A stretch of 64,000 nucleotides of DNA, from positions 44,210-108,209 of the forward strand of contig JAFLCU010000013.1 in the NCBI GenBank assembly GCA_017303355.1. Direction: 5' to 3'. This stretch comes from Caulobacterales bacterium. GTDB taxonomy: Bacteria; Pseudomonadota; Alphaproteobacteria; Caulobacterales; Aquidulcibacteraceae. The notes beneath the pieces are model-generated. The model searched no databases. It was not told the origin of the DNA and was given only the letters and a program-made list of their open reading frames with translations. The translations under genes and the position numbers were made by a program. Below, in pieces: positions 8,688 to 17,665 of the stretch (the first letter of the stretch is position 1; each line of letters opens with the position of its first letter).

Positions 8688-10157
8688 ATGTTTGAGGCCC
8701 TGACAGAACGCCTTGGCGGCGTCTTCGACAAGCTCACCGGGCGCGGTGCGCTCGGTGAAGCAGATGTCGACGCGGCGCTGCGCGAGGTGCGCGTCGCCCT
8801 GCTCGAGGCCGACGTCGCCCTGCCGGTGGTGAAGGATTTCATCGCCAAGGTCCGCACCGAGGCGGTTGGCGAAAGCGTCATCAAGTCGGTGAAGCCGGGC
8901 CAGCAGGTCATCAAGATCGTTCATGACGCGCTGATCGAGACGCTGGGCGGCGATGGCGCGCCCGAGGGGCTGCGCATCGGCGGCGAGCCGCCGAACGTGA
9001 TCATGATGGCCGGCCTGCAGGGCTCCGGCAAAACCACCACCACCGCCAAACTGGCGCTCAGGCTCACGAAAACCGACAAACGCCGGGTTCTCCTGGCCTC
9101 GCTCGACACGCGCCGCCCCGCGGCCATGGAACAGCTGTCGACCCTCGGTAAAACCATCGGCGTCGATGTCCTGCCGATCGTGGCCGGGCAAAGCCCGCAA
9201 GACATCGCCAAGCGCGCGCTCCAAGCTGCGCGTCTGGGCGGCCATGACGTCCTCATTCTCGACACCGCCGGCCGGACGACCATCGACGAAGAGATGATGT
9301 CGGAAGCGGCTTCGATCGCGCAAATCGCCAAGCCGGGCGAAATCCTGCTCGTCGCCGACAGCCTCACCGGCCAGGACGCGGTGGAAACCGCCAAGCGCTT
9401 CCACGAACGCCTGCCGCTCACCGGCTTGGTGCTGACCCGCGCCGACGGCGATGGCCGCGGCGGCGCCGCACTCTCGATGCGCGCCGTCACCGGCCTCCCG
9501 ATCAAGTTTCTCGGCGCCGGCGAACGCCCGGATGCGCTTGAAACCTTTGACGCGCGGCGCATCGCCGGCCGCATTCTCGGTCAGGGCGACATTGTCGGCC
9601 TCGTCGAAAAGGCGGTCGAACAAGTCGACCGCGACGAAGCCGAGAAGATGGCCAAGAAGCTGGCCAAGGGCCGCTTCGATTTCGACGATATGGAAAAGCA
9701 GCTGAACCAACTGATCCAGATCGGCGGCCTCAAGGGCGTCATGGGCATGCTGCCGGGCGCGCAGAAGATTAAAAGCCAGATCTCCGAAGCCCAGCTCGAT
9801 GACCGCCAGCTGCGCCGCCAGATTGGCATCATCCGCTCGATGACCAAGGGCGAGCGAGCCAAACCAGACCTGATCAACGGCCGCCGACGCGCCCGGATCG
9901 CCAAGGGCGCCGGCGTCGAGGTCGTGGAGGTGAACCGCCTCGTCAAGATGCACCGCAACATGGCGGACATGGCTAAAGCCATGGGCAAAGGCAAAATGCC
10001 TTTCGGCATGCCTGGGATGGGAGGCGGCATGCCTTCCCCTGAGGCGCTAAAACAATTGGGCTCCGGTAAACCACTACCAGGCCTTAACCCTCATTCTGCG
10101 CTTCCAGGGCTTCCTGGGGGCCTTCCGGGGCTTCCCGGAAGCAACAAAAAAAGCTAA
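8688..10157 (+). CDS. ffh: Signal recognition particle GTPase Ffh (SRP54)
   Basis: Ffh binds SRP RNA and signal sequences of nascent membrane proteins and delivers them to FtsY. The 489-residue protein has the N domain, then the G domain with P-loop GLQGSGKTTT, DTAGR and TRADGDGRGG, and a Met-rich M domain (GKMPFGMPGMGGGMP). The C-terminus ends in repeated LPGLPGG units and NKKS, an unusually collagen-like tail. ATG at 8688 is preferred over the TTG just before it. It starts the ffh-rpsP-rimM-(toxin-antitoxin)-trmD-rplS cluster. Confidence 0.97.
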   Translation: MFEALTERLGGVFDKLTGRGALGEADVDAALREVRVALLEADVALPVVKDFIAKVRTEAVGESVIKSVKPGQQVIKIVHDALIETLGGDGAPEGLRIGGEPPNVIMMAGLQGSGKTTTTAKLALRLTKTDKRRVLLASLDTRRPAAMEQLSTLGKTIGVDVLPIVAGQSPQDIAKRALQAARLGGHDVLILDTAGRTTIDEEMMSEAASIAQIAKPGEILLVADSLTGQDAVETAKRFHERLPLTGLVLTRADGDGRGGAALSMRAVTGLPIKFLGAGERPDALETFDARRIAGRILGQGDIVGLVEKAVEQVDRDEAEKMAKKLAKGRFDFDDMEKQLNQLIQIGGLKGVMGMLPGAQKIKSQISEAQLDDRQLRRQIGIIRSMTKGERAKPDLINGRRRARIAKGAGVEVVEVNRLVKMHRNMADMAKAMGKGKMPFGMPGMGGGMPSPEALKQLGSGKPLPGLNPHSALPGLPGGLPGLPGSNKKS

Positions 10158-10181
10158 GAGTTCAAAGGAGAAGCTTAGAAA

Positions 10182-10541
10182 ATGTCCCTGAAAATCCGTT
10201 TGGCCCGCGGCGGCGCCAAGAAGCGCCCGTTCTACTCCATCGTTGTGGCCGACAGCCGTAGCCCGCGCGACGGGCGTTTCATTGAGAAAGTCGGAACCTA
10301 CAATCCTATATTGAAGTCCGATGATCCGAACCGGGTGACGTTGAAGCTCGAGCGTATCCAGGACTGGATGAAGAAGGGCGCGCTGCCGACCGACCGCGTG
10401 GCTCGTTTCTTGGACCAGGCTGGCGTGTTCAAGCGCGAAACCCGCAACAACCCCAACAAGGCCCAACCCGGCAAGAAAATGTCTGAGCGCGCTGCTGCCA
10501 ACGCTCCGGCTGCCGAGGCTGAGGCCGCCTCGGAGGCGTAA
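10182..10541 (+). CDS. rpsP: 30S ribosomal protein S16
   Basis: A 119-residue S16 protein; the family core [24 protein letters not shown] is followed by an Ala/Glu-rich C-terminal extension ([14 protein letters not shown]) of the kind often seen in alphaproteobacteria. AAAGGAG lies upstream of the ATG. It sits 24 bases after ffh and 8 bases before the next reading frame, consistent with one operon. Confidence 0.97.
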   Translation: MSLKIRLARGGAKKRPFYSIVVADSRSPRDGRFIEKVGTYNPILKSDDPNRVTLKLERIQDWMKKGALPTDRVARFLDQAGVFKRETRNNPNKAQPGKKMSERAAANAPAAEAEAASEA

Positions 10542-10549
10542 GAAAACCC

Positions 10550-11914
10550 TTGCCGAACAAGAAGTCCGCACTCTCTAAGCCCGCTCCGAAGGCGGCAGTC
10601 GCGCCGAAGGCCGCTGCCGCCAAGAAGGCCGCGCCGGCGCCTGCGAAGGTTGCCGCGCCGGTCAAGAAGGAGCCGCCCAAAGCCGCCGCGAAGCCGGTAG
10701 CGAAGGCCAAGCCGGAAGCAGTCGCCAAGGCTGCTCCGGCGGCAAAAGCGGCGAAGCCCGCGCCGAAGCCCGCCCCCAAGGCGGCGCCCCCGGCCAAGGC
10801 GGCTGTGCCCAAGAAGGCGGACGTGAAGCCGGCCCCTGCGCCCAGAGCGGCGCCGAAGGCCGAGGCAAAGGCGAAGACCCCGGCCCCCGCCCCCAAGGCG
10901 ACGGCCAAGCCGGCAGCGAAAGCTGCTCCGGAGCCGAAAGCGGCGGCCAAGGCCGCACCGGAAGCCAGGGCGGCAAAACCCGTGACCAAGGGCAAACCGC
11001 TGCCGGCGGAGACCAAGGCTGCACCGGCGAAGCCGATCAAGACCGAGGCGAAGCCCGCCGAAAAGGCCAAGCCCGAGCCGAAAGCGAAACCGGCGCCCAA
11101 GGCGAAGGCCGAGCCGAAGCCGGCGGCTGAAAAGCCGAAGGCCCAACCCAAGCCGCCGAAGGCCAAGCCGGTGAAACCACCGAAGCTCGCGCCCGTCGCG
11201 GCCGCGTTCGCTGGGCCGATCCCGTCGAAGCCGCTGGCTGTCGCCGCTGGCCGTGCGCAGCCCGTCGCCATGACGCCGCTGAGCGCCCCGATCCGCCAAG
11301 CGCCGAAGCCGCTCGCCGCGCCGAAACCGGTCGCTGTCGAGCCGGAAATGGTGGGCGATCTGCAAGCCGTCCCGGCTTTCAAGGGCAAGGCTGGCGGGGC
11401 GAAGGGCATGGTGCTGGTGGGCGCTATCGCCGGCGCGTTCGGCGTGAAGGGCGAAGTTCGCCTGCGCGCCTTCACCGACAAGAAGGACGGCGTGATCGCC
11501 TACGGCCCGCTGCACAGCGAAGACGGCAAGGTGATCCTGAAGCCGAAATCCTGGCGCGAGTTGAAGGACGGCGTCGCCGTCGTCGCGCCCGAGGTGAAAA
11601 CACGCGAGGACGCCGAAGCGCTGAGAGGCACGCGCCTCTTTGTGCCGCGCGCAAATCTGCCGCCGACGGCGGAGGACGAGTTCTATGTTGTCGATCTGCT
11701 CGGCTCGCGCGCCGAAGCGGTGGACGGCACAGTGCTTGGCGAGATCTGCGCAGTGTGGAATTTCGGCGCTGGCGACATCATCGAATATCGCCCGCCGAAC
11801 GGCGGCCCGAACGTGCGCATTACCTTCACCAAGGAAACGGTGCCGCACGTCGATCTCGCCGCCAAGCGCGTCGTGATCGATCCGCCCGCGCCTGAGCCGA
11901 CCAACGGCAAGTAG
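10550..11914 (+). CDS. rimM: Ribosome maturation factor RimM with a 286-residue Ala/Pro/Lys-rich N-terminal extension
   Basis: RimM assists 30S head assembly around S19. The RimM domain proper begins at residue 287 (MVLVGAIAGAFGVKGEVRLR) and runs about 168 residues, the normal family length, through the PRC-barrel (EDEFYVVDLLG). Before it, one continuous frame encodes a low-complexity, basic, histone H1-like stretch of KPAPKAA-type repeats with no stop. The start drawn is a TTG eight bases after rpsP; it lacks a well-placed ribosome binding site, so a later ATG (for example 11270 or 11408) is possible. The RimM call is firm; the extension is the uncertain part. Confidence 0.82.
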   Translation: MPNKKSALSKPAPKAAVAPKAAAAKKAAPAPAKVAAPVKKEPPKAAAKPVAKAKPEAVAKAAPAAKAAKPAPKPAPKAAPPAKAAVPKKADVKPAPAPRAAPKAEAKAKTPAPAPKATAKPAAKAAPEPKAAAKAAPEARAAKPVTKGKPLPAETKAAPAKPIKTEAKPAEKAKPEPKAKPAPKAKAEPKPAAEKPKAQPKPPKAKPVKPPKLAPVAAAFAGPIPSKPLAVAAGRAQPVAMTPLSAPIRQAPKPLAAPKPVAVEPEMVGDLQAVPAFKGKAGGAKGMVLVGAIAGAFGVKGEVRLRAFTDKKDGVIAYGPLHSEDGKVILKPKSWRELKDGVAVVAPEVKTREDAEALRGTRLFVPRANLPPTAEDEFYVVDLLGSRAEAVDGTVLGEICAVWNFGAGDIIEYRPPNGGPNVRITFTKETVPHVDLAAKRVVIDPPAPEPTNGK

Positions 11915-11955
11915 CGCTTCTTGCCGTGACCGCCAGACCAGACTAGTCTGACCAC

Positions 11956-12234
11956 ATGGTGACGTGGCAATTACAGACCGCGAAGGCGAAGCTTTCAGAG
12001 CTTCTGCGCGCCGTTCGTGAGGAGGGCCCGCAAACAATCTCTGTGCGTGGTCACGAGGAATTCGTGATCATGCGCAAAGAGGATGCGCCGGTAAAACGTC
12101 CACCGAAAACCTGGGACGAATTGTACGCTGGCGTTAAGGGCGCGGGTGACCGCTTGCTGCTACCTACCCGGGAACCCGAATCCACGCGGGATTTGCAATT
12201 GGCCGAGGACTTGGCCGGTTGGGATGAGGACTAG
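11956..12234 (+). CDS. Phd/YefM-type antitoxin
   Basis: A 92-residue protein. The start MVTWQLQTAKAKLSELLRAVREEGPQ fits the Phd/YefM DNA-binding antitoxin fold, and the acidic C-terminus (LAEDLAGWDED) would contact the toxin. It directly abuts a PIN-domain gene. Such antitoxins repress their own promoter and neutralise the toxin. It lies between rimM and trmD, where most proteobacteria have no gene. Confidence 0.85.
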   Translation: MVTWQLQTAKAKLSELLRAVREEGPQTISVRGHEEFVIMRKEDAPVKRPPKTWDELYAGVKGAGDRLLLPTREPESTRDLQLAEDLAGWDED

Positions 12235-12642
12235 GTGTTCATCCTCGATACCATGGTCGTGTCGGAGCGGACGAAGACGCGCCCCGATCCCGCCGTGTGT
12301 GCGTGGCTCGCGGCAATCGAGCCGCAACAACAATTCATCAGCGTGATCACCATCGGCGAGATTCGCTTCGGCATCGATCGGATGCGGGAAGGCTCACATA
12401 AGCGGCGGCTCGAAATCTGGTTCGACGAACTTGTACCGTTTTTTACCGGGCGCATTCTTCCAATCGATGTCACCGTGGGAAAGCGGTGGGGGCGATTGAA
12501 GTACGACGCGGGCCGATCCGTCTCCGCGGCGGATGGCTTGATCGGCGCGACCGCGCTTGTGCACAATCTCGCGGTGGCCACGCGTAACGAATACGATTTC
12601 GCCGACTTTGGTCTGCGCGTTGTAAACCCCTGGCTCGCATGA
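12235..12642 (+). CDS. PIN-domain toxin, VapC/FitB-like ribonuclease
   Basis: A 135-residue PIN protein that starts with GTG immediately after the antitoxin TAG. Acidic active-site positions are visible: Asp in [10 protein letters not shown], Glu in TIGEIRFG, Asp in [11 protein letters not shown], and the TRNEYDF segment. VapC toxins cut tRNA or rRNA in a Mg2+-dependent manner. The usual Asn after LDT is Met here, which may or may not affect activity. Its stop overlaps the trmD start (ATGA), so toxin and trmD translation are coupled. Confidence 0.88.
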   Translation: MFILDTMVVSERTKTRPDPAVCAWLAAIEPQQQFISVITIGEIRFGIDRMREGSHKRRLEIWFDELVPFFTGRILPIDVTVGKRWGRLKYDAGRSVSAADGLIGATALVHNLAVATRNEYDFADFGLRVVNPWLA

Positions 12643-13328
12643 GTTTCGCCGCCACCATCATCACGCTGTTTCCGGAAGCGTTTCCGGGCACGCTGGGGGT
12701 TTCGCTGATCGGCAAAGCGCTGCGCGATGGCGCGTGGTCGTTAGACACCGTACAGCTCCGCGATTTCGGCCAAGGTCCGCACGAGAACGTGGACGACACA
12801 CCCGCCGGCGGCGGCGCCGGCATGGTGCTGCGCGCCGATGTGGCTGCGGCGGCGATCGATAGCGTGGCGCGCAACGAACGACCGGTCATCTACCTCTCGC
12901 CGCGCGGCAAGCCGCTCACGCAGGAGATGGCGCACAAATGGGCGGCTGGCCCCGGCCTGATCGTCTTTTGCGGCCGCTTCGAAGGCTTGGACGAGCGCGT
13001 CATCGAAGCGCGCGGCATGCAGGAAGTCGCAGTCGGCGACGCCGTGCTCGCCGGGGGCGAGGCGGCGGCGCTGGTTCTACTCGAGGCGTGCGTGCGCCTC
13101 CTCCCAGGCGTGCTTGGCAATGAAAATTCGATTATCGAAGAAAGTTTCAGCGATGGATTGCTCGAGCATCCGCAATACACGCGGCCGCGCGAATGGGAGG
13201 GGCGGAGCATCCCGGAAGTGCTGCTTGGGGGCGACCACGCCAAGGTCGCGGCCTGGCGGCGCGCTGAGCGTGAGCGGCTCACCGCCCAAAGACGGCCCGA
13301 TTTAACAGGCAACCGGTCCAAGGATTGA
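12639..13328 (+). CDS. trmD: tRNA (guanine-N1-)-methyltransferase, G37
   Basis: TrmD makes m1G37, which prevents frameshifting. The 229-residue SPOUT enzyme has the trefoil-knot segments [21 protein letters not shown] and [18 protein letters not shown], plus [10 protein letters not shown]. The ATG overlaps the stop of the PIN toxin gene, showing that the toxin-antitoxin pair has been built into this operon rather than placed beside it. Confidence 0.97.
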   Translation: MSFAATIITLFPEAFPGTLGVSLIGKALRDGAWSLDTVQLRDFGQGPHENVDDTPAGGGAGMVLRADVAAAAIDSVARNERPVIYLSPRGKPLTQEMAHKWAAGPGLIVFCGRFEGLDERVIEARGMQEVAVGDAVLAGGEAAALVLLEACVRLLPGVLGNENSIIEESFSDGLLEHPQYTRPREWEGRSIPEVLLGGDHAKVAAWRRAERERLTAQRRPDLTGNRSKD

Positions 13329-13339
13329 TCGGAGCTTCC

Positions 13340-13840
13340 ATGCGGCGCGCTCTTTTGGCTCTCGCTTTGCTGTTCGCCACGCCTGCGGCCGCGCAGCAAA
13401 ATCCGGCTGAGGTGCAACGCGCGGCATCTGCGCTTGCCGCCATCTGGCGCCCGGTCGATGGCCCGATGACGGCCACGGCGCTGACCGCCGCCTGCTCGGG
13501 CGCTGTTGAGGAGATCGCGGCGGTTGAGGCCGCCCTGCCCCCTGTGCTTTCGCCGGCCTCGCTGGCGCGCGTGCGCGGGCTGCGCGGCTTGCTGATCATC
13601 CCGACCGGCGACGATCCGGCGTGGTTCTATCTATTTCCGCCGATCGGGCTCGATTGGGTGACGCCCGGCATGGGGCGGGTGACGGTGGTGAGCGAGGCGG
13701 AAGGTTTCCTCACTATTCAGGATGGCTCGGGCGCCAGCATCAGCGCGCAATTGGGCCGGGCTGGCCAATGGCCGGTTTTGCGGCTGCGCTCGCCCGATGG
13801 GCCGCTGCTGAACTATGTAGGCTGTGCGCCCACCGGTTGA
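13340..13840 (+). CDS. Exported hypothetical protein between trmD and rplS
   Basis: A 166-residue protein with a signal peptide (MRRALLALALLFATPAAAQQ). The ATG at 13340 has GGAGC upstream and is preferred to the upstream frame that overlaps trmD. The mature part contains two cysteines (TAACSGAVEE, NYVGCAPTG) and no domain I recognise. It begins 12 bases after trmD and is probably co-transcribed. Confidence 0.7.
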   Translation: MRRALLALALLFATPAAAQQNPAEVQRAASALAAIWRPVDGPMTATALTAACSGAVEEIAAVEAALPPVLSPASLARVRGLRGLLIIPTGDDPAWFYLFPPIGLDWVTPGMGRVTVVSEAEGFLTIQDGSGASISAQLGRAGQWPVLRLRSPDGPLLNYVGCAPTG

Positions 13841-13852
13841 GGCTTTACCCCC

Positions 13853-13881
13853 TCGACAGCGCCCGAAGCTTCCCTTATACG
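13853..13881 (+). promoter_or_regulatory. Candidate internal promoter for rplS
   Basis: TCGACA at 13853-13858, a 17-base spacer, and TATACG at 13876-13881 fit a sigma-70-type promoter well. It lies in the 104-base gap before rplS and would let rplS be transcribed independently of the upstream toxin-antitoxin insertion. Confidence 0.5.
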
Positions 13882-13903
13882 CCCCGCTTTCCCGTGGTTT
13901 CCT

Positions 13904-13948
13904 ATGGAAGCGCCGGCCTTTAGCCTGTGCGCTCGGTTGCGTAAATGA
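13904..13948 (+). CDS. Possible 14-codon upstream reading frame coupled to rplS
   Basis: ATG at 13904 opens a 14-residue frame ([14 protein letters not shown]) whose TGA overlaps the rplS ATG as ATGA. The rplS start itself has no purine-rich ribosome binding site, so coupling to this frame could drive L19 synthesis. Neither frame has a strong Shine-Dalgarno sequence; this is inference from spacing only. Confidence 0.35.
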   Translation: MEAPAFSLCARLRK

Positions 13949-14352
13949 ACCTGATCCAGACGCTCGAACAAGAAGAAATCGCCCGCATTACAAAGGGCAA
14001 GACCATCCCCTCTTTCGATCCGGGCGACACGCTGCGCGTGAATGTGAAGATCAAGGAAGGCGATCGTGAGCGCGTACAGGCTTACGAAGGCGTCTGCATC
14101 GCCCGTTCGGGCGGCGGCTTGAACGCCAATTTCACGGTTCGCAAGATCAGCTTCGGCGAAGGCGTGGAGCGCGTGTTCCCGCTGTTCTCGCCGACGGTCG
14201 ACAGCATCGAAGTCGTTCGCCGCGGTAAGGTCCGGCGCGCGAAGCTCTACTATCTGCGTGACCGCCGCGGTAAGTCGGCCCGTATCGCCGAGCGCGCCGG
14301 CGGCGCCCGCGAAGAGGCGTTTGTCGGCGAAGCCAACGACGCAGCTGAATAA
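13945..14352 (+). CDS. rplS: 50S ribosomal protein L19
   Basis: A 135-residue L19; the core [32 protein letters not shown] and [32 protein letters not shown] is intact. L19 sits at the subunit interface. A charged 20-residue C-terminal tail is typical of alphaproteobacteria. A strong terminator follows. Confidence 0.97.
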   Translation: MNLIQTLEQEEIARITKGKTIPSFDPGDTLRVNVKIKEGDRERVQAYEGVCIARSGGGLNANFTVRKISFGEGVERVFPLFSPTVDSIEVVRRGKVRRAKLYYLRDRRGKSARIAERAGGAREEAFVGEANDAAE

Positions 14353-14377
14353 GCTTCAGCCCTCTTCCAGAATTCAA

Positions 14378-14406
14378 AGCCCCGCGATGACCTCGCGGGG
14401 CTTTTC
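14378..14406 (+). terminator. Rho-independent terminator of the rplS operon
   Basis: A 10-bp perfect stem (AGCCCCGCGA with TCGCGGGGCT, at 14378-14387 and 14393-14402), loop TGACC, followed by TTTTC. Confidence 0.9.
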
Positions 14407-14457
14407 ATTTCCAACGCTTGACCTCACGGCCCCACACGCTCACCTGACCTCTGCCCC

Positions 14458-15720
14458 ATGAACGCGCCTGCGAAGCCTCCGCGCGCGGATGTCGAGATCC
14501 TGACGCTCGGCTGCCGCTTGAACGCTTACGAGAGCGAAGCCATGCGCGCGCTCGCGGGCGAAGCCGCACTTTCGAACGCGGTGATCGTCAACACCTGCGC
14601 CGTCACTAGCGAGGCCGTGCGCGATGCGCGCAAGGCGATCCGCCGCGCGCGTCGCGAGCGGCCGGACGCGGAAATCATCGTCACCGGCTGCGCGGTGCAG
14701 ATCGATCCATCGAGCTTTTCGGCGATGCCGGAGGTGAGCCGCGTCATCGGCAATGCCGAGAAGATGCGCGCGGAAAGTTTCGCGGCCAACCACGAACGCG
14801 TCGCCGTGGCCGACATCATGGCCGTGCGCGAAACCGCGTCGCATCTGATCGACGGCTTTGTCGAACGCACACGCGCGTATGTGCAAGTGCAAAACGGCTG
14901 CGACCATCGCTGCACGTTCTGCATCATTCCGTACGGCCGTGGGAACTCTCGCTCCTCGCCCGCTGGCGAGGTGGTGGAGCAAATTCGCCGGCTCGCCGCC
15001 AATGGCGTGCCGGAAGTGGTGCTGACGGGCGTCGATCTCACCTCGTGGGGCGCGGATCTTCCTGGCCAGCCGACGCTCGGATCATTGGTCGCGCGCATTT
15101 TGAAGCTCGCGCCAAATCTGCCGATGCTGCGCCTCTCCTCGCTCGACGCGATCGAGATGGACGACCAATTGTTCGAATTGGTTACCCAGCATGCGCGCGT
15201 CGCGCCCTATCTGCATCTCTCCTTGCAGCATGGCGACGATCTCATCCTAAAGCGCATGAAGCGCCGCCATTCGCGCGCGCAAGCGATCGAGCTCACGCAG
15301 CGCCTGCGCGCGGCGCGGCCGGAGATCGCCCTCGGCGCCGATCTCATCGCCGGCTTTCCGACAGAGACCGAGGCGCACTTCGAGAACACGCTCGCGCTGA
15401 TCGAAGACTGCGGCCTGGCTTACGTGCATGCATTTCCATTCAGCCCACGCGACGGCACGCCGGCCGCGCGCATGCCGCAAGTGGCGCGCCCGCTGATCAA
15501 GGCGCGCGCGGCGCGTTTGCGCGAAGCGGGCGCTGCGGCGTTGAAGCGCCATCTCGATCATTGGGTTGGCCGCGAAGCCGAAGCGTTGATCGAACGCGAT
15601 GGCTTTGCTCGCCTGCCCGATTTCACGTCCGTGCGCTTTGAAGGCGCTGTGGGCCATGCATTCCAGCGCCTGCGCTTTGCCGCACATGACGGCGCGCAGC
15701 TGATTGGCGTCGCCGCATGA
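14458..15720 (+). CDS. mtaB: tRNA t6A37 methylthiotransferase MtaB
   Basis: MtaB is a radical-SAM enzyme that converts t6A37 to ms2t6A37 in ANN-decoding tRNAs. The N-terminal UPF0004 domain carries cluster cysteines in LGCRLN, NTCAVT and VTGCAVQ. The radical-SAM motif CDHRCTFC is followed by IIPYGRGNSRS, which separates MtaB from MiaB and RimO. The 420-residue length is normal. Its stop overlaps the ftsY start (ATGA); mtaB-ftsY-yciB is a common alphaproteobacterial order. Confidence 0.95.
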   Translation: MNAPAKPPRADVEILTLGCRLNAYESEAMRALAGEAALSNAVIVNTCAVTSEAVRDARKAIRRARRERPDAEIIVTGCAVQIDPSSFSAMPEVSRVIGNAEKMRAESFAANHERVAVADIMAVRETASHLIDGFVERTRAYVQVQNGCDHRCTFCIIPYGRGNSRSSPAGEVVEQIRRLAANGVPEVVLTGVDLTSWGADLPGQPTLGSLVARILKLAPNLPMLRLSSLDAIEMDDQLFELVTQHARVAPYLHLSLQHGDDLILKRMKRRHSRAQAIELTQRLRAARPEIALGADLIAGFPTETEAHFENTLALIEDCGLAYVHAFPFSPRDGTPAARMPQVARPLIKARAARLREAGAAALKRHLDHWVGREAEALIERDGFARLPDFTSVRFEGAVGHAFQRLRFAAHDGAQLIGVAA

Positions 15721-16685
15721 TTTGGGGCCTGTTCGACAAGAAAAAGAAGCAAGGCGAGGAGGCGCCCGCTGAGCAGCCCAAGGGCTTGTTCGACGGCTTG
15801 CGTAAATCCTCGGCCAAGCTCGCCGAAAGCGTCACCTCCGTTTTCACGAAGGAGAAGCTTGATGATGCGGCGATCGCTGAACTTGAAGAAGCACTGATCG
15901 CATCGGACATGGGCGCGGCGGCGGCCGCGCGGATCTCGGCGGCGCTTTCCGATCAGCGTTTCAGCAAGGAGAACGGCGCAGCCGAAGCGCGCGCAGCACT
16001 AGCGGGCGAAGTCGCGCGCTTGCTGAAGCCGCGCGAAGCCACGCTTGATCTCACCAACGGACCCAAACCACGCATCGTGCTGGTGATCGGCGTCAATGGC
16101 TCCGGCAAGACGACGACGATCGGCAAGCTCGCCAACAATCTCACCAATGCCGGCGCGAAAGTGGTGATCGGCGCGGCCGATACCTTCCGGGCGGCGGCGA
16201 TCGAGCAGCTCAAGGTCTGGGCTGATCGCGCCGAGGCTTCGTTCGTTTCCTCCACGCAGGGCGCGGACGCGGCGGGCGTGGCGTTCGAGACGGTGAAGCG
16301 CGCCAGGGAAGAGAATGCAGACGTCGCGCTGATCGACACGGCTGGCCGCCTGCAGAACAAGTCAGAGCTGATGGCCGAACTCGCCAAGATCGTGCGCGTG
16401 ATGCGCAAGATCGATGAAGACGCCCCGCACGAAACGCTGCTCGTGCTGGACGCGACCGTTGGACAGAACGCGCTTTCTCAAGTCGAAAGCTTCCGCTCTG
16501 TCACCGACATCACGGGCTTGGTGATGACCAAGCTCGACGGCACAGCGAAAGGCGGCGTTCTGGTCGCCGTTGCGCAGCGCCACGCCATTCCGATCCATTT
16601 CATCGGCGTCGGCGAAAAGGCGGAAGACCTGCAGCCATTCGACGCCGCAAGCTTCTCTCGCGCGCTCGTCGGGCTGGACGCTTAA
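15717..16685 (+). CDS. ftsY: Signal recognition particle receptor FtsY
   Basis: FtsY is the membrane receptor GTPase that docks SRP-ribosome complexes. The 322-residue protein has a short charged N-terminal A region, the N domain, and the G domain with GVNGSGKTTT, DTFRAAA, DTAGRL, TKLDGTAKGG and GVGEKAEDLQPFD. It is translationally coupled to mtaB and ends four bases into the converging isomerase gene. Confidence 0.97.
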   Translation: MIWGLFDKKKKQGEEAPAEQPKGLFDGLRKSSAKLAESVTSVFTKEKLDDAAIAELEEALIASDMGAAAAARISAALSDQRFSKENGAAEARAALAGEVARLLKPREATLDLTNGPKPRIVLVIGVNGSGKTTTIGKLANNLTNAGAKVVIGAADTFRAAAIEQLKVWADRAEASFVSSTQGADAAGVAFETVKRAREENADVALIDTAGRLQNKSELMAELAKIVRVMRKIDEDAPHETLLVLDATVGQNALSQVESFRSVTDITGLVMTKLDGTAKGGVLVAVAQRHAIPIHFIGVGEKAEDLQPFDAASFSRALVGLDA

Positions 16686-17572
16686 CGCGTCCGCACAGGC
16701 AGCGGCACGTTGCAGAGATTGATGCGGCCCGTCGGTTGCAGGAACCATGCATCACGGCGCGTGCGGCGGCTCTCCACGAGATCGCGGAACGTCGCGCTAT
16801 CGGTGCGCAGCGTTTCCAGATTCACGCGCTCGCTCGCCGGCAACTCCGAGGCCAAACGTACGGAGCGGATGATCGTGCGCTCTTCCGGCGTTTCGTAGAA
16901 ACCCAATGCGCCCGTGCCGCGCGGCATCACCGAGAGCAATTCCATCCCCTGCAGCACACGGCCAACAAGCGTCACATTGCGATCCAGGTGTCGCGGCGCG
17001 TGGCCGATGACGACATAAAGCTCCGCGCCGCTGCCGCTATCGGCTGTGTCGCCGCGGCCCGCGCCGATCATGCCGTAGCAGTGCGCAAGCCACGTGCGCC
17101 CGTTTTGACCCGCGACGGGGAAGCCATCGGCGAAGCCGACCTCGCGCGCATACGAGTCAGGGTCTTGCAGACGCGTGACGTCCACGCCGGCGCGTGGGCG
17201 ATCGAACTCGCCCGGCAAGGAACGCTGCGCTTCGCCGTACGACGTCGCGTCGGCTTCGTCGCGGCCCCATTGGACGACGTAATTATCTTGGCTGCGCACG
17301 ATCGCGGCGCCATCCCAATAATGTGCGCGCGCCAGGGCGCGGATATTAGCGGCGTGGTTGGGCGCATATTCAGGCGCGAGTTCGATGATCACGCGGCCGC
17401 CGGGCAAATCCATGTAGATCGTATTGGCGGGATCGACGGCGCGCCAATCGCTGGCTGGCGATTGTTCCAGGATTTCACCCATCGACCGTACCGGCGCCGG
17501 CGTTTGCCCTTCGGCCGGCGCGCTCGCGCATGCGGCCAGCAACGCCAAGGCGGCAAATCCATGAAAACGCAT
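16682..17572 (-). CDS. Cyclophilin-type peptidyl-prolyl isomerase, exported
   Basis: A 296-residue protein with a lipoprotein-like leader (ALALLAACASAP). The cyclophilin fold is visible from IYMDLPGGRVIIELAPEYAPNHAANIRALARAHYWDGAAI onward, with GMIGAGRG and NVTLVGRVLQGMELL. Divergent relative to classical CypA (several active-site positions differ), so catalytic activity is not certain. It likely acts in the periplasm. It converges with ftsY and is divergent from yciB. Confidence 0.88.
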   Translation of the reverse strand: MRFHGFAALALLAACASAPAEGQTPAPVRSMGEILEQSPASDWRAVDPANTIYMDLPGGRVIIELAPEYAPNHAANIRALARAHYWDGAAIVRSQDNYVVQWGRDEADATSYGEAQRSLPGEFDRPRAGVDVTRLQDPDSYAREVGFADGFPVAGQNGRTWLAHCYGMIGAGRGDTADSGSGAELYVVIGHAPRHLDRNVTLVGRVLQGMELLSVMPRGTGALGFYETPEERTIIRSVRLASELPASERVNLETLRTDSATFRDLVESRRTRRDAWFLQPTGRINLCNVPLPVRTR

Positions 17573-17665
17573 CTCGTCTCTCCCAATCAGGCGGCGATCT
17601 GGGCAGGGATTGGCGTTCAGCGCAAGCGTCTGGTCTGGCGCCCCCGGTTCAGCGTATCAGGAGCC

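Noticed and set aside
8472..9953. 493-codon frame antisense to ffh
   Set aside because: The sense strand encodes a complete Ffh with all GTPase motifs.
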